Shown here in pieces: positions 19,162 to 31,476 of a DNA stretch of 64,000 nt (its first letter is position 1; every line of letters begins with the position of its first letter). The notes below the pieces were generated by a model. It ran no database searches and was not told where the DNA came from. It saw only the letters and a list, made by a program, of their open reading frames with translations. Source of the DNA: Psychrobacillus lasiicapitis (lineage in GTDB: Bacteria > Bacillota > Bacilli > Bacillales_A > Planococcaceae); contig NZ_VDGH01000003.1 of assembly GCF_006861795.1 (NCBI RefSeq), positions 367,389-431,388 of the forward strand, written 5' to 3'. A program made the translations under genes and the position numbers.

Positions 19162-19230
19162 GAGCTCTTATTAAGAACTCGTTTTCTTTTTGTCTTTCGT
19201 TATCATACACCAAAATGTGTATAACGAAAA
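19162..19230 (+). promoter_or_regulatory. rpoB leader with two hairpins
   Basis: Hairpin 1 pairs GAGCTCTTA (19162-19170) with TAAGAACTC (19172-19180), with one mismatch and an almost absent loop, and is followed by a T-rich tract, so it resembles an attenuator. Hairpin 2 pairs CTTTCGTTA with TAACGAAAAG and TACAC with GTGTA (19194-19230) and ends 19 bases before the rpoB ribosome site. Confidence 0.5.
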
Positions 19231-19263
19231 GACCTATTATCGCTTTATTGAGGGGTGAATGAG

Positions 19264-22200
19264 TTGACAGGTCAACTAGTTCAGTACGGACAACACCGCC
19301 AACGCAGAAGCTTTGCGCGTATTAGTGAGGTGCTTGAACTTCCGAATCTAATCGAAATTCAAACAGCATCTTACGAATGGTTCCTTGAAGAAGGTTTGCG
19401 TGAAATGTTTAAAGATATTTCACCAATCGAGGATTTTACAGGCAATCTATCACTTGAATTTGTCGACTATAGTTTAAATGAACCGAAATATTCCGTCGAC
19501 GAATCGAAAGAACGTGACGCAACATATGCGGCACCACTGCGCGTAAAAGTGCGTCTCCACAACAAAGAAACGGACGAAGTGAAAGAACAAGATGTCTTCA
19601 TGGGTGATTTCCCGCTTATGACAGAAACAGGTACTTTCGTAATTAATGGTGCTGAGCGCGTTATCGTATCTCAGTTAGTCCGTTCACCAAGTGTTTACTT
19701 CCATGATAAAACAGACAAAAATGGTAAAAAAGGCTTTGGGGCAACAGTAATCCCAAACCGCGGTGCATGGCTAGAATATGAAATTGATGCAAAAGACGTA
19801 GTATACGTTCGTATCGATCGCACGCGTAAATTACCAGTGACTGTTTTACTTCGCGCTTTAGGCTTTGGATCCGATCAAGAAATCATCGATTTAATCGGTG
19901 ACAACGAATATTTACGTAATACGCTGGAAAAAGACAACACAGAAACGTCTGAAAAAGCGTTACTTGAAATTTATGAGCGTTTACGTCCTGGTGAACCACC
20001 AACAGTGGAAAGTGCAAAGAGCTTGTTATATTCTCGCTTCTTTGACCCAAAACGCTATGATCTAGCAAATGTTGGTCGTTATAAAATGAATAAAAAACTG
20101 CATATAAAAAATCGTTTATTCAATCAAACGGTAGCAGAAACGTTAGTGGATCCAGAAACGGGTGAGATTCTAGTAGAAGCTGGTACACTTATCGATCGTC
20201 GTGTACTAGATAAACTGATTCCTCATTTAGAAAATGGAATTGGCTTCAAAACATTATCGCAAGTTGGTGGTGTTTTAGAAGACGACATTACAATTCAATC
20301 TATTAAGATATTTGCTCCAAACGATGAAGAACAAAAAGAAATCAATGTTATTAGTAATGCGTATGTAGAAAATGAAGTAAAAAACATTACGCCTGCTGAT
20401 ATCGTTTCTTCTATCGGTTATTTCTTCAATTTGTTATTCAATGTTGGAAACACGGATGATATTGATCATCTTGGTAACCGACGTTTACGTTCAGTAGGTG
20501 AATTACTACAAAACCAATTCCGTATTGGTCTTTCTCGTATGGAACGTGTGGTACGTGAACGTATGTCTATTAACGACACACAATCTATCGTGCCTCAACA
20601 ACTTATTAATATTCGACCAGTTATTGCATCTATTAAAGAATTCTTTGGTAGCTCGCAATTATCTCAATTCATGGACCAAACAAACCCACTTGCTGAACTT
20701 ACGCACAAACGTCGTCTATCAGCACTTGGACCAGGTGGTTTAACACGTGAGCGTGCTGGTTTCGAAGTACGTGACGTTCACTATTCTCACTATGGTCGTA
20801 TGTGTCCGATTGAAACACCAGAGGGTCCGAATATCGGACTTATTAACTCACTTTCAAGCTTTGCAAAAGTGAATAAATTTGGTTTTATTGAAACACCATA
20901 TCGTCGAGTTGACCCAGAGACTGGCTTAGTAACGATGCGCATTGATTATTTAACTGCAGATGAAGAGGATAACTACGTAGTAGCACAAGCAAACTCTTTA
21001 TTATCAGATGAAGGTGCGTTCTTAAATGAAGAAGTAGTTGGGCGTTTCCGAGGCGATAACACGGTATTCAGAAGAGAACAAGTGGATTACATGGATGTTT
21101 CTCCAAAACAAGTTGTTTCTGCGGCGACAGCATGTATCCCATTCTTAGAAAACGATGACTCGAACCGTGCATTAATGGGTGCGAACATGCAACGTCAAGC
21201 TGTTCCATTATTAAATCCAGAAGCTCCATTTGTTGGAACTGGTATGGAACATGTGAATGCACGTGATTCTGGAGCTGCTGTAATTGCGAAGTATCACGGA
21301 ATTGTAGAGCATGTTGAAGCAAAAGAAATTCGCGTTCGACGCATTGAAGAAGTAGATGGAAAAGAAGTTAAAGGTGATTTAACTTCGTATAAAGTCCATA
21401 AATTTGAACGATCTAACCACGGGACATCTATCAACCAACGTCCAATTGTTAAAGTGGGGGATCGAGTAAAACCACTTGATATTCTAGCAGATGGTCCTTC
21501 TATGGAACAAGGAGAGCTTGCTCTAGGACGTAACGTGCTAGTAGCCTTCATGACATGGGATGGATACAACTACGAGGATGCTGTTATTATGAGCGAACGC
21601 CTTGTGAAAGATGATGTATATACTTCTGTGCATATTGAAGAATATGAATCGGAATCACGAGACACGAAGCTTGGACCAGAAGAAATCACAAGAGATATTC
21701 CAAACGTCGGAGAAGATGCACTACGCAACTTAGATGACCGTGGAATTATCCGTGTTGGTGCAGAAGTACGTGATGGCGATATTTTAGTTGGTAAAGTAAC
21801 ACCTAAGGGAGTTACAGAACTGACTGCCGAGGAACGTCTACTACATGCTATTTTTGGTGAAAAAGCCCGTGAAGTTCGTGATACATCTCTACGTGTACCT
21901 CATGGTGCTGGCGGGATTGTATTAGATGTAAAAGTCTTTAATCGTGAAGATGGCGATGAATTATCTCCAGGCGTTAACCAATTAGTTCGTGCTTATATCG
22001 TTCAAAAACGTAAAATCTCCGTTGGGGATAAAATGGCCGGACGTCATGGTAACAAAGGGGTTATCTCGCGTATCCTTCCGGAAGAAGATATGCCGTTCCT
22101 TCCAGATGGAACACCAGTTGACATCATGTTAAACCCACTTGGTGTACCTTCTCGTATGAACATCGGGCAAGTATTAGAGCTACACTTAGGTATGGCTTCT

Positions 22201-22818
22201 AGACTACTTGGAGTTCATATGGCTTCACCAGTATTTGATGGTGCCAACGAAGAAGACGTGTGGACGACAATGGAAGAAGCAGGTCTAAACCGAGACGGTA
22301 AAACAACATTATACGACGGACGTTCAGGCGAACCATTTGATAATCGCGTTTCTGTCGGAATTATGTATATGATTAAACTTGCCCACATGGTAGATGATAA
22401 GTTGCACGCACGCTCTACTGGACCGTACTCACTAGTTACGCAACAACCTCTTGGAGGGAAAGCACAATTTGGTGGACAACGTTTCGGAGAGATGGAAGTA
22501 TGGGCACTGGAAGCATATGGTGCTGCTTATACATTACAAGAAATCCTAACGGTTAAATCCGATGACGTTGTGGGACGTGTAAAAACGTATGAAGCAATTG
22601 TTAAAGGAGAAAGCGTTCCTGAACCAGGTGTTCCAGAATCATTTAAAGTATTGATCAAAGAACTACAAAGTTTAGGTATGGACGTTAAGATGTTAACAAT
22701 CGACGAAGAAGAAATTGAACTTCGCGATTTAGATGAAGATGACGATATTCCTGCAGCTGACGCACTTGGAATTTTGCCACAAGCAAATGAAGAGGAACCT
22801 GTTGAAGTAGGGGAATAA
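19264..22818 (+). CDS. rpoB: RNA polymerase beta subunit
   Basis: The 1184-residue beta subunit starts at TTG 19264 (LTGQLVQYG, as in B. subtilis), six bases after GAGGGGTG; the in-frame GTG at 19255 overlaps that ribosome site. The rifamycin pocket is wild-type in appearance ([21 protein letters not shown]). The active-site and secondary-channel regions ([26 protein letters not shown]) are intact. The C-terminal acidic tail is shorter than in B. subtilis. Two promoters and a structured leader precede it. Confidence 0.98.
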   Translation: MTGQLVQYGQHRQRRSFARISEVLELPNLIEIQTASYEWFLEEGLREMFKDISPIEDFTGNLSLEFVDYSLNEPKYSVDESKERDATYAAPLRVKVRLHNKETDEVKEQDVFMGDFPLMTETGTFVINGAERVIVSQLVRSPSVYFHDKTDKNGKKGFGATVIPNRGAWLEYEIDAKDVVYVRIDRTRKLPVTVLLRALGFGSDQEIIDLIGDNEYLRNTLEKDNTETSEKALLEIYERLRPGEPPTVESAKSLLYSRFFDPKRYDLANVGRYKMNKKLHIKNRLFNQTVAETLVDPETGEILVEAGTLIDRRVLDKLIPHLENGIGFKTLSQVGGVLEDDITIQSIKIFAPNDEEQKEINVISNAYVENEVKNITPADIVSSIGYFFNLLFNVGNTDDIDHLGNRRLRSVGELLQNQFRIGLSRMERVVRERMSINDTQSIVPQQLINIRPVIASIKEFFGSSQLSQFMDQTNPLAELTHKRRLSALGPGGLTRERAGFEVRDVHYSHYGRMCPIETPEGPNIGLINSLSSFAKVNKFGFIETPYRRVDPETGLVTMRIDYLTADEEDNYVVAQANSLLSDEGAFLNEEVVGRFRGDNTVFRREQVDYMDVSPKQVVSAATACIPFLENDDSNRALMGANMQRQAVPLLNPEAPFVGTGMEHVNARDSGAAVIAKYHGIVEHVEAKEIRVRRIEEVDGKEVKGDLTSYKVHKFERSNHGTSINQRPIVKVGDRVKPLDILADGPSMEQGELALGRNVLVAFMTWDGYNYEDAVIMSERLVKDDVYTSVHIEEYESESRDTKLGPEEITRDIPNVGEDALRNLDDRGIIRVGAEVRDGDILVGKVTPKGVTELTAEERLLHAIFGEKAREVRDTSLRVPHGAGGIVLDVKVFNREDGDELSPGVNQLVRAYIVQKRKISVGDKMAGRHGNKGVISRILPEEDMPFLPDGTPVDIMLNPLGVPSRMNIGQVLELHLGMASRLLGVHMASPVFDGANEEDVWTTMEEAGLNRDGKTTLYDGRSGEPFDNRVSVGIMYMIKLAHMVDDKLHARSTGPYSLVTQQPLGGKAQFGGQRFGEMEVWALEAYGAAYTLQEILTVKSDDVVGRVKTYEAIVKGESVPEPGVPESFKVLIKELQSLGMDVKMLTIDEEEIELRDLDEDDDIPAADALGILPQANEEEPVEVGE

Positions 22819-22833
22819 GAAACAAATAAAAAT

Positions 22834-22858
22834 CGGACAGGTGATACCTGTCCGTATT
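22834..22858 (+). terminator. Hairpin between rpoB and rpoC (weak attenuator)
   Basis: A perfect 9-bp stem, CGGACAGGT (22834-22842) with ACCTGTCCG (22846-22854), has only a TATTT tail. Read-through into rpoC must be the rule, so this is more likely a pause or processing site. Confidence 0.5.
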
Positions 22859-22935
22859 TCCGTATAAAATTGCATAATGCAGAGCTACTTGGAAAGTCTT
22901 TTTAAAAGACACAAGACTAAAGGGAGGTAGGCTCC

Positions 22936-25900
22936 TTGATAGACGTTAATAATTTTGAGTATATGAAAATTGGTTTAGCTTCACCTGATAAAATCCGTTC
23001 ATGGTCTTATGGAGAAGTAAAAAAACCTGAAACGATTAACTATCGTACTTTAAAACCTGAAAAAGATGGTTTATTCTGTGAGCGTATTTTCGGTCCGACA
23101 AAAGACTGGGAATGTCACTGTGGTAAATACAAGCGAGTTCGTTATAAAGGTGTTGTATGTGATCGCTGTGGAGTAGAAGTTACACGTGCGAAAGTTCGTC
23201 GTGAACGTATGGGACACATCGAATTAGCTGCACCGGTATCACATATCTGGTATTTCAAAGGTATTCCAAGTCGTATGGGTCTACTTTTAGATATGTCTCC
23301 AAGATCACTAGAAGAAGTCATTTATTTTGCTTCTTATGTAGTAATCGAGCCGGCAGATACACCACTTGAAAAGAAACAATTACTTTCTGAAAAAGAATAC
23401 CGTGCATACCGTGATAAGTTTGGAACTAAATTCCAAGCGGCTATGGGTGCAGAGGCTATTAAACGTCTACTTCAAGAGATTGATTTAGAAAGTGAAACAG
23501 AAAGCTTAAAAGAAGAGTTAAAAACAGCACAAGGCCAACGTCGTACACGTGCGATTAAACGTTTAGAAGTAGTAGAATCATTCCGTAACTCAGGAAACAA
23601 ACCAGACTGGATGATCCTAGATGTACTTCCGGTAATTCCACCAGAATTACGTCCAATGGTTCAATTAGATGGTGGACGTTTTGCTACATCCGATTTAAAC
23701 GATTTGTATCGTCGTGTTATTAACCGTAACAACCGTTTAAAACGTTTATTAGATCTTGGTGCTCCAAGCATCATTGTTCAAAATGAAAAACGTATGTTAC
23801 AAGAAGCTGTAGATGCTTTAATAGATAATGGTCGTCGTGGTCGTCCAGTTACTGGTCCAGGTAACCGTCCATTAAAATCACTTTCACATATGTTGAAAGG
23901 GAAACAAGGTCGTTTCCGTCAAAACTTACTTGGTAAACGTGTAGACTACTCTGGTCGTTCGGTTATCGTAGTAGGACCAAACTTAAAAATGTATCAATGT
24001 GGTCTTCCTAAAGAGATGGCTATCGAATTATTTAAGCCATTTGTGATGAAAGAACTTGTTGAACGTGGGCTAGCTCATAACATTAAGAGTGCAAAACGTA
24101 AAATTGAACGTATGCATGCAGAGGTTTGGGATGTATTAGAAGATGTTATTAAGGAGCATCCGGTTTTACTAAACCGCGCACCTACTCTTCACCGCTTAGG
24201 TATTCAAGCATTCGAACCAACATTAGTAGAAGGTCGTGCAATTCGACTTCATCCATTAGTATGTACAGCTTATAACGCTGACTTCGATGGTGACCAAATG
24301 GCTGTTCACGTTCCTCTATCTGCAGAGGCACAAGCAGAGGCACGTCTATTAATGCTTGCAGCACAAAACATTCTAAACCCGAAAGACGGAAAACCAGTTG
24401 TTACACCTTCTCAAGATATGGTTTTAGGAAACTATTACTTAACGCTTGAGCGTAAAGGGGCAACAGGAGAAGGTACTACGTTCTTCGGTCCAGAAGAAGT
24501 GCTAATTGCTTATAATACAGGGCATGTACATTTGCATACGCGTATCGCTATTGCAGCATCGTCCTTAAAAAACCAAACATTTACGGAAGAACAAAACAAG
24601 ATGTTACTACTAACAACTGTAGGTAAAGTAATTTTCAATGAAATACTACCAGAAACGTTCCCGTATATTAATGAGCCAACGGACTTCAACTTACAAATTG
24701 AAACTCCGGAAAAATACTTTGTTTCTACAACTACTGATGTGAAGAAACATATTGAATCTACAGATCTTGTACAGCCATTTAAGAAAAAAATCCTTGGTAA
24801 TATCATTGCAGAAGTATTTAAGAACTTCCATATCACGGAAACTTCAAAAATGCTTGACCGCATGAAGGCACTTGGATTTAAATATTCTACTAAAGCAGGT
24901 ATTACAATTGGTATTTCTGATATCGTCGTACTTCCTGATAAAGGTGAAATTTTAGAAGAGGCACAAAGTAAAGTAGATAAAGTTATGAAACAATTCCGCC
25001 GTGGTTTGATCACGGAAGACGAGCGTTATGCGAGCGTTATCGGACATTGGAGTAAAGCGAAAGAAGTAATTCAAGATAAGCTGATGAAAACTCTTGATAA
25101 CATGAACCCAATCTTCATGATGAGTGACTCAGGTGCCCGTGGTAACGCATCTAACTTTACTCAACTTGCAGGTATGCGTGGACTGATGGCCAACCCGGCA
25201 GGACGTATTATCGAACTTCCGATCAAATCATCGTTCCGTGAAGGGTTAACGGTACTCGAGTACTTCATTTCTACACATGGTGCTCGTAAAGGTCTTGCCG
25301 ATACAGCGCTGAAAACAGCCGATTCAGGTTACTTAACTCGTCGTCTAGTAGATGTTGCTCAAGATGTAATCGTTCGTGAAGACGATTGTGGAACAGATCG
25401 TGGCTTACTAATTGGCTCGCTTATGGAAGGAACGGAAGTAATTGAAGAGTTTGGTGAACGTATTGTTGGTCGCCATACGAAGAAAACAATTTTCCATCCA
25501 ACTACAAATGAAGTCATCTTAGAAAAAGACGGACTAATTACACAAGACGTTGCTCGCGTGATCGAAGAAGCAGGAATTGAAGAATTAACAATTCGTTCTG
25601 CATTCACTTGTAATACAAAACACGGTGTATGTAAAAAATGTTACGGTCTAAACTTAGCGACTGGTGATACGGTAGAAGTTGGTGAAGCAGTAGGTATTAT
25701 TGCCGCTCAATCAATCGGTGAACCAGGTACTCAGTTAACGATGCGTACATTCCATACAGGTGGGGTTGCGGGAGACGATATCACTCAAGGTCTTCCACGT
25801 ATCCAAGAGATTTTCGAAGCAAGAAATCCAAAAGGGCAAGCTGTTATTACAGAAATTACCGGTATTGTGACGGAAATTGATGAAATAAGAGAAGGCCAAA

Positions 25901-26538
25901 AAGAAATTACTATTCAAGGTACTGTAGAAACACGTAAATACTTAGCACCATACAATGCTCGTTTAAAAGTTCAATTAAACGATGTTGTTAACCGTGGTCA
26001 AGTATTAACAGAGGGTTCTGTAGATCCTAAAGAATTACTAAAAGTAAAAGACGTTTCAACGGTTCAAGAGTACTTACTAAAAGAAGTACAAAAAGTTTAT
26101 CGTATGCAAGGGGTAGAAATTGGAGATAAGCACATCGAAGTAATGGTACGTCAAATGCTTCGTAAAGTAAGAATTATTGAAGCAGGTGAAACAGACCTAC
26201 TTCCTGGTTCACTGCTTGATATCCATCAATTTGCTGAAGCAAATAAAGATGCTGTTCTTCAAGGTAAGATACCAGCAACTTGTCGCCCAGTTATCCTTGG
26301 TATTACAAAAGCTTCTCTTGAAACAGAATCGTTCTTATCTGCTGCATCCTTCCAAGAAACAACTCGTGTCCTAACAGATGCGGCGATCAAAGGAAAACGT
26401 GATGAATTATTAGGATTGAAAGAGAATGTTATTATCGGTAAATTAGTTCCTGCTGGTACAGGAATGCAACGTTATCGTCAAATTGAAATCTCTCCTAATG
26501 AGGCAGATGCGGAAAAAGAAGCAGTAAAGGCTGAGTAA
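22936..26538 (+). CDS. rpoC: RNA polymerase beta' subunit
   Basis: The 1200-residue beta' has the N-terminal zinc site (CHCGKYKR...CDRCG near residues 60-80), the clamp and bridge helices, the absolutely conserved NADFDGDQM that holds the catalytic Mg2+ near residue 455, and the second zinc site ([13 protein letters not shown]). The TTG start follows GGGAGG by nine bases. It ends before a strong terminator. Confidence 0.98.
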   Translation: MIDVNNFEYMKIGLASPDKIRSWSYGEVKKPETINYRTLKPEKDGLFCERIFGPTKDWECHCGKYKRVRYKGVVCDRCGVEVTRAKVRRERMGHIELAAPVSHIWYFKGIPSRMGLLLDMSPRSLEEVIYFASYVVIEPADTPLEKKQLLSEKEYRAYRDKFGTKFQAAMGAEAIKRLLQEIDLESETESLKEELKTAQGQRRTRAIKRLEVVESFRNSGNKPDWMILDVLPVIPPELRPMVQLDGGRFATSDLNDLYRRVINRNNRLKRLLDLGAPSIIVQNEKRMLQEAVDALIDNGRRGRPVTGPGNRPLKSLSHMLKGKQGRFRQNLLGKRVDYSGRSVIVVGPNLKMYQCGLPKEMAIELFKPFVMKELVERGLAHNIKSAKRKIERMHAEVWDVLEDVIKEHPVLLNRAPTLHRLGIQAFEPTLVEGRAIRLHPLVCTAYNADFDGDQMAVHVPLSAEAQAEARLLMLAAQNILNPKDGKPVVTPSQDMVLGNYYLTLERKGATGEGTTFFGPEEVLIAYNTGHVHLHTRIAIAASSLKNQTFTEEQNKMLLLTTVGKVIFNEILPETFPYINEPTDFNLQIETPEKYFVSTTTDVKKHIESTDLVQPFKKKILGNIIAEVFKNFHITETSKMLDRMKALGFKYSTKAGITIGISDIVVLPDKGEILEEAQSKVDKVMKQFRRGLITEDERYASVIGHWSKAKEVIQDKLMKTLDNMNPIFMMSDSGARGNASNFTQLAGMRGLMANPAGRIIELPIKSSFREGLTVLEYFISTHGARKGLADTALKTADSGYLTRRLVDVAQDVIVREDDCGTDRGLLIGSLMEGTEVIEEFGERIVGRHTKKTIFHPTTNEVILEKDGLITQDVARVIEEAGIEELTIRSAFTCNTKHGVCKKCYGLNLATGDTVEVGEAVGIIAAQSIGEPGTQLTMRTFHTGGVAGDDITQGLPRIQEIFEARNPKGQAVITEITGIVTEIDEIREGQKEITIQGTVETRKYLAPYNARLKVQLNDVVNRGQVLTEGSVDPKELLKVKDVSTVQEYLLKEVQKVYRMQGVEIGDKHIEVMVRQMLRKVRIIEAGETDLLPGSLLDIHQFAEANKDAVLQGKIPATCRPVILGITKASLETESFLSAASFQETTRVLTDAAIKGKRDELLGLKENVIIGKLVPAGTGMQRYRQIEISPNEADAEKEAVKAE

Positions 26539-26545
26539 GGAAATT

Positions 26546-26580
26546 ATTATTAGGGAGATATAATTCTCCCTAATAATTTT
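26546..26580. terminator. Terminator after rpoC
   Basis: A perfect 13-bp stem (26546-26558 with 26565-26577) has a T-rich 3' side. Confidence 0.85.
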
Positions 26581-26591
26581 AATGATAAGTG

Positions 26592-26620
26592 TTGACACTT
26601 TTTTCAAGGAATGATAATAT
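26592..26620 (+). promoter_or_regulatory. Promoter of the str operon (rplGB-rpsL-rpsG-fusA)
   Basis: TTGACA (26592-26597), 17-base spacer, TAATAT (26615-26620); GATAAT at a 15-base spacing is an alternative. Confidence 0.75.
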
Positions 26621-26667
26621 ACTTAAGGTTGATAGTTATCGGACTTGTAGCTTTGGAGGATATGAAA

Positions 26668-26916
26668 ATGTCTTATGAAAAAGTCAAGCAAGCGAAAAAA
26701 ACAATCATTGGTACAAAGCAAGCAGTAAAAGCAATGAAAAAAGGGCTTGTCAAAGAAGTTTATATTGCGCTTGATGTAGAAGAAAAAATCATTGAACTTG
26801 TACGGTTAACAGCACAAGAAAACAATGTGTTAATTCACTATGTTGAGTCTAAAGTAGATCTTGGTAAAGCTTGTGGACTGCGCGTTAGCGCGTCAGTAGT
26901 AGCTATTACTGTGTAA
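26668..26916 (+). CDS. rplGB: L7Ae-family ribosomal protein (RplGB/YbxF)
   Basis: The 82-residue protein is a kink-turn RNA-binding L7Ae-type protein with the conserved GTKQAVKAMKKG and LGKACGLRVSASVVAI segments. B. subtilis YbxF binds kink-turns in vitro; the physiological target is unclear. The frame opens at 26611, inside the promoter. ATG 26668 is chosen because GGAGG lies eight bases upstream and the family starts MSYEKV; ATG 26662 is too close to the ribosome site. Confidence 0.92.
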   Translation: MSYEKVKQAKKTIIGTKQAVKAMKKGLVKEVYIALDVEEKIIELVRLTAQENNVLIHYVESKVDLGKACGLRVSASVVAITV

Positions 26917-27014
26917 CAGTTTTTGTGTAAATCACAAAAGCTTTGTTTTTACCCAAAAAATGAACCACCTGGATGTGTGGTATTAACAAGATGAAATGAA
27001 GGGAGGAATAATCG

Positions 27015-27434
27015 ATGCCTACAGTTAACCAATTGGTCCGTAAGCCTCGTCAATCCAAAAGCACGAAATCTAAATCACCAGCGTTAGGAAAAGGCTATAA
27101 CAGCTTTAAAAAATCAGCTACGAACTTGAACTCACCTCAAAAGCGTGGAGTTTGTACTCGTGTTGGTACTATGACGCCGAAAAAACCAAACTCTGCACTT
27201 CGTAAATATGCACGTGTACGTTTAACAAATACGTTAGAGGTAAACGCGTATATCCCGGGTGAAGGTCACAACCTTCAAGAACACAGTGTTGTTCTTCTTC
27301 GCGGAGGACGTGTAAAAGATTTACCAGGGGTACGTTATCATATCGTACGTGGTGCTCTTGACACAGCAGCAGTTAATGGTCGTATGCAAAGCCGTTCACT
27401 TTACGGTGCAAAACGCCCGAAAGAAAAGAAATAA
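27015..27434 (+). CDS. rpsL: 30S ribosomal protein S12
   Basis: The 139-residue S12 has the decoding-centre loop [11 protein letters not shown] with Lys56, the residue changed in streptomycin-resistant mutants of Bacillus, in the sensitive form. [10 protein letters not shown] near the C-terminus is the second resistance loop, also wild-type. It starts after GGGAGGAA and heads the classical str genes. Confidence 0.97.
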   Translation: MPTVNQLVRKPRQSKSTKSKSPALGKGYNSFKKSATNLNSPQKRGVCTRVGTMTPKKPNSALRKYARVRLTNTLEVNAYIPGEGHNLQEHSVVLLRGGRVKDLPGVRYHIVRGALDTAAVNGRMQSRSLYGAKRPKEKK

Positions 27435-27475
27435 TTTAATCTATAATTAGACATTCGTCGAAAGGAGGAAAACAC

Positions 27476-27946
27476 ATGCCTCGTAAAGGTCCTGTTTCCA
27501 AACGTGACGTGTTACCAGATCCAATTTATAATTCGAAACTAGTAACTCGTTTAATCAATAAAATGATGGTTGATGGTAAAAGAGGTACTTCTCAAAAAAT
27601 CCTATACGGAGCGTTTGATCTTGTAAAAGAACGTTCTGGTAAAGATGCATTAGAAGTATTCGAAGCTGCATTAAACAATGTAATGCCAGTTTTAGAAGTT
27701 CGTGCTCGTCGTGTTGGTGGTGCAAACTACCAAGTACCAGTTGAAGTACGTCCTGATCGCCGTTCAACTTTAGGTCTTCGCTATTTAGTAAACTATTCAC
27801 GTCTTCGTGGAGAAAAAACAATGGAAGAACGTTTAGCTAACGAAATTCTTGATGCATCTAACAACACTGGTGCTTCAGTTAAAAAACGTGAAGATATGCA
27901 CAAAATGGCGGAAGCTAACAAAGCATTCGCACACTATCGTTGGTAA
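27476..27946 (+). CDS. rpsG: 30S ribosomal protein S7
   Basis: The 156-residue S7 nucleates assembly of the 30S head and lies near the E site. Family motifs [18 protein letters not shown] and the basic C-terminal helix ending FAHYRW are complete. The ribosome site is AAAGGAGG. S7 is the str-operon repressor in E. coli; no comparable target is evident here. Confidence 0.97.
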   Translation: MPRKGPVSKRDVLPDPIYNSKLVTRLINKMMVDGKRGTSQKILYGAFDLVKERSGKDALEVFEAALNNVMPVLEVRARRVGGANYQVPVEVRPDRRSTLGLRYLVNYSRLRGEKTMEERLANEILDASNNTGASVKKREDMHKMAEANKAFAHYRW

Positions 27947-27996
27947 GATTTACTTTAAAATGATACCTAATCTGAAATTGGAAGGAGAAATACAAT

Positions 27997-30075
27997 ATGG
28001 CTAGAGAGTTCTCCTTAGAAAAAACACGTAATATCGGGATCATGGCTCACATTGATGCTGGTAAAACGACTACTACGGAGCGTATTCTTTATTACACTGG
28101 TAAAATCCACAAGATTGGGGAAACTCATGAAGGTGCCTCTCAAATGGACTGGATGGAGCAAGAGCAAGAACGTGGTATTACTATCACTTCTGCTGCTACA
28201 ACAGCTTCTTGGGATAACCACCGTGTAAATATCATCGATACACCTGGACACGTAGACTTCACTGTTGAAGTTGAACGTTCACTTCGTGTACTTGATGGTG
28301 CGGTTACAGTTCTAGATGCTCAATCTGGTGTTGAACCACAAACTGAAACAGTATGGCGCCAAGCTACAACTTACGGTGTACCACGTATTGTTTTCGTTAA
28401 CAAAATGGATAAAACGGGCGCAGATTTCCTATATTCTGTAGGAACACTTCATGACCGTTTACAAGCTAATGCTCATCCAATTCAGTTACCAATCGGTTCT
28501 GAAGATCAGTTCTCTGGAATTATCGACCTAGTAACGATGAAAGCTACTATATATGGTAATGACTTAGGAACAGACATCCAAGAAGTAGAAATTCCTGAAG
28601 AATACAAAGCGCAAGCTGAAGAATACCGTGAAAAACTAGTTGAAGCGGTAGCTGAGCTTGACGAAGAGCTAATGGAAAAATATCTTGGTGGAGAAGAAAT
28701 TACGAACGAAGAATTAGTTGCTGGTATCCGTAAAGGTACTTTGAACGTAGAATTCTATCCAGTAGTATGTGGTACTGCATTTAAAAACAAAGGCGTTCAA
28801 AAAGTTCTTGACGCAGTTGTTGCATACCTTCCATCTCCATTAGATATTGCTGCTATGAAAGGTATTGATCCTAACACAGATGAAGAAGTAGAACGTCACT
28901 CAGACGATTCAGAACCATTCTCTGCATTAGCGTTCAAAGTAATGACAGACCCTTATGTTGGTAAGTTAACATTCTTCCGCGTATATTCTGGTACATTACA
29001 ATCAGGTTCGTATGTACAAAACTCTACAAAAGGTAAGCGTGAGCGCGTAGGACGTATCCTACAAATGCATGCTAACTCTCGTGAAGAAATCTCAGAAGTG
29101 CACTCTGGAGATATCGCAGCGGCTGTAGGTTTAAAAGATACTACAACTGGTGATACACTTTGTGATGAGAAAGCTTTAGTAATTCTTGAATCTATGGAAT
29201 TCCCAGAGCCAGTTATCTCACTATCAGTTGAACCAAAAACAAAAGCAGACCAAGATAAAATGGGTCAAGCTTTACAAAAACTTTCTGAAGAAGATCCAAC
29301 ATTCCGCGTACATACTGACCAAGAAACTGGTCAAGTAATCATCGCTGGTATGGGTGAACTTCACCTTGATATCCTAGTTGACCGTATGCGTCGTGAGTTT
29401 AAAGTAGAAGCTAACGTAGGTGCTCCACAAGTATCTTATCGTGAAACTTTCCGCTCTTCAGCTGAAGTTGAAGGTAAATTCGTACGCCAATCTGGTGGAC
29501 GTGGACAATTCGGACACGTTTGGATTGAATTCTCTCCAAACGAAGAAGGAAAAGGTTTTGAGTTTGAAAACGCAATCGTTGGTGGGGTAGTACCACGTGA
29601 ATATATTCCAGCTGTTGAAGCGGGTCTTCGTGACGCACTTGACAATGGGGTAATTGCAGGATTCCCATTAATCGATATTAAAGCTAGATTATTCGACGGA
29701 TCTTACCATGATGTTGACTCGAATGAGATGGCATTTAAAATTGCAGCATCTATGGCATTGAAAAATGCTGTATCTAAAGTAAATCCAGCACTTCTTGAGC
29801 CAATCATGAAGGTAGAAGTTGTTATTCCTGAAGAATATTTAGGAGACATCATGGGTGATATCACGTCTCGTCGTGGTCGCGTTGAAGGTATGGACGCTCG
29901 TGGTAACGCACAAGTAGTACGTGCAATGGTTCCACTTGCTGAAATGTTCGGATATGCAACGTCTTTACGTTCTAACACGCAAGGACGCGGAGTATTCTCA
30001 ATGGTGTTTGATCACTATGAAGATGTTCCAAAATCGATTTCGGAAGAAATTATTAAAAAACATAAAGGTGAATAA
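27997..30075 (+). CDS. fusA: Elongation factor G
   Basis: The 692-residue translocase has G1 AHIDAGKTT (residues 17-25), G3 DTPGHVDFT and G4 NKMD, followed by domains II-V including FGHVWIEF of domain IV. The fusidic-acid region shows no obvious resistance substitution, although this is only a visual check. Start after GGAGAAA. A terminator-like hairpin separates it from tuf. Confidence 0.98.
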   Translation: MAREFSLEKTRNIGIMAHIDAGKTTTTERILYYTGKIHKIGETHEGASQMDWMEQEQERGITITSAATTASWDNHRVNIIDTPGHVDFTVEVERSLRVLDGAVTVLDAQSGVEPQTETVWRQATTYGVPRIVFVNKMDKTGADFLYSVGTLHDRLQANAHPIQLPIGSEDQFSGIIDLVTMKATIYGNDLGTDIQEVEIPEEYKAQAEEYREKLVEAVAELDEELMEKYLGGEEITNEELVAGIRKGTLNVEFYPVVCGTAFKNKGVQKVLDAVVAYLPSPLDIAAMKGIDPNTDEEVERHSDDSEPFSALAFKVMTDPYVGKLTFFRVYSGTLQSGSYVQNSTKGKRERVGRILQMHANSREEISEVHSGDIAAAVGLKDTTTGDTLCDEKALVILESMEFPEPVISLSVEPKTKADQDKMGQALQKLSEEDPTFRVHTDQETGQVIIAGMGELHLDILVDRMRREFKVEANVGAPQVSYRETFRSSAEVEGKFVRQSGGRGQFGHVWIEFSPNEEGKGFEFENAIVGGVVPREYIPAVEAGLRDALDNGVIAGFPLIDIKARLFDGSYHDVDSNEMAFKIAASMALKNAVSKVNPALLEPIMKVEVVIPEEYLGDIMGDITSRRGRVEGMDARGNAQVVRAMVPLAEMFGYATSLRSNTQGRGVFSMVFDHYEDVPKSISEEIIKKHKGE

Positions 30076-30117
30076 TTGATATTTCACCAAAATTAAAGTA
30101 TAACTATTTTATAGAGT

Positions 30118-30154
30118 ATAAAAGATGGAGGGACGTACGCCCTCTACCTTTTAT
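30118..30154 (+). terminator. Partial terminator between fusA and tuf
   Basis: A 15-base arm (30118-30132) pairs with 30140-30154 with two mismatches and ends in CCTTTTAT. The weak T-run fits attenuation rather than full stop, and tuf likely has extra promoters. Confidence 0.6.
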
Positions 30155-30192
30155 CATAAAAAATCATACAATTACTGAGGAGGATCTCTCAA

Positions 30193-31380
30193 ATGGCTAA
30201 AGAAAAATTTGACCGTTCAAAAACGCATGCTAATATTGGTACAATCGGACACGTTGACCATGGTAAAACAACTTTAACTGCTGCTATCGCAACAGTTCTT
30301 TCTAAAAAAATGGGTGGTACTGCTAGATCATACGCTGATATCGATAACGCACCTGAAGAAAAAGAGCGTGGTATCACAATCAATACTTCACACGTTGAGT
30401 ACGAAACAGCTTCTCGTCACTATGCTCACGTAGACTGCCCAGGACATGCTGACTATGTTAAAAACATGATCACAGGTGCAGCTCAAATGGACGGCGGTAT
30501 CTTAGTAGTATCTGCTGCTGATGGCCCAATGCCACAAACTCGCGAACATATCCTTCTTTCACGTCAAGTAGGTGTACCATACCTAGTTGTATTCATGAAC
30601 AAATGTGATATGGTTGACGATGAAGAACTTCTTGAATTAGTTGAAATGGAAATTCGTGATCTTCTTTCTGAATATGAATTCCCAGGAGACGATATTCCAG
30701 TAATTAAAGGTTCTGCTCTTAAAGCTCTTGAAGGTGAAGCAGAATGGGAAGAAAAAATCGTTGAATTAATGGACGCTGTAGATAGCTATATCCCAACTCC
30801 AGAACGTCAAACTGACAAACCTTTCATGATGCCAGTTGAGGATGTATTCTCAATCACTGGTCGTGGTACAGTTGCAACTGGACGTGTTGAACGTGGTCAA
30901 GTTAAAGTTGGAGACGTTGTAGACATCATCGGTATTACTGAAGAAGCAAAATCAACTACTGTAACAGGTGTTGAAATGTTCCGTAAACTATTAGACTATG
31001 CTGAAGCTGGAGACAACATCGGTGCACTTCTTCGTGGGGTTGCTCGTGAAGAAATCCAACGTGGACAAGTATTAGCTAAACCAGGCTCAATCACTCCACA
31101 CACAGACTTCAAAGCTGAAGTTTATGTTCTTTCAAAAGAAGAGGGTGGACGTCATACTCCATTCTTCTCTAACTACCGCCCACAGTTCTACTTCCGTACA
31201 ACTGACGTAACAGGCGTTTGTAACTTACCAGAAGGCGTAGAAATGGTTATGCCTGGAGATAACATTGAAATGACTGTTTCTCTAATCTCTCCAATCGCTC
31301 TTGAAGAAGGTACTAAATTCTCTATCCGTGAGGGTGGACGTACTGTAGGCGCTGGTGTAGTTGCTACTATCACTAAGTAA
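30193..31380 (+). CDS. tuf: Elongation factor Tu
   Basis: The 395-residue factor has G1 [10 protein letters not shown] (residues 19-28), G3 DCPGHADY, G4 NKCDMVDD, and domains II and III ending [11 protein letters not shown]. It delivers aminoacyl-tRNA to the ribosome. The start follows GAGGAGGATCT. It is the last housekeeping gene before the accessory insertion. Confidence 0.98.
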   Translation: MAKEKFDRSKTHANIGTIGHVDHGKTTLTAAIATVLSKKMGGTARSYADIDNAPEEKERGITINTSHVEYETASRHYAHVDCPGHADYVKNMITGAAQMDGGILVVSAADGPMPQTREHILLSRQVGVPYLVVFMNKCDMVDDEELLELVEMEIRDLLSEYEFPGDDIPVIKGSALKALEGEAEWEEKIVELMDAVDSYIPTPERQTDKPFMMPVEDVFSITGRGTVATGRVERGQVKVGDVVDIIGITEEAKSTTVTGVEMFRKLLDYAEAGDNIGALLRGVAREEIQRGQVLAKPGSITPHTDFKAEVYVLSKEEGGRHTPFFSNYRPQFYFRTTDVTGVCNLPEGVEMVMPGDNIEMTVSLISPIALEEGTKFSIREGGRTVGAGVVATITK

Positions 31381-31399
31381 TTAATAATTTAAATGCTAA

Positions 31400-31434
31400 A
31401 ATCCATCTCGTGACGACGAGATGGATTTTTTTTG
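31400..31434 (+). terminator. Strong terminator after tuf
   Basis: A perfect 12-bp stem AATCCATCTCGT/ACGAGATGGATT (31400-31411, 31416-31427) is followed by seven T. It isolates the downstream accessory genes. Confidence 0.93.
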
Positions 31435-31460
31435 TGTTTATAAATAGTGTAGACTAGTAT
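31432..31460 (+). promoter_or_regulatory. Promoter of the BceRS-like two-component genes
   Basis: TTGTGT (31432-31437), 17-base spacer, TAGTAT (31455-31460); the -35 follows the tuf terminator T-run directly. Confidence 0.55.
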
Positions 31461-31476
31461 TAAGAGGTGATAGCTG

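Noticed and set aside
20700..20760. Possible rifampicin-resistance substitutions in rpoB
   Set aside because: The visible cluster I residues ([18 protein letters not shown]) match the sensitive form.
24510..25013. 167-codon open frame on the - strand within rpoC
   Set aside because: It is fully antisense to a highly conserved part of rpoC and has no supporting start context.
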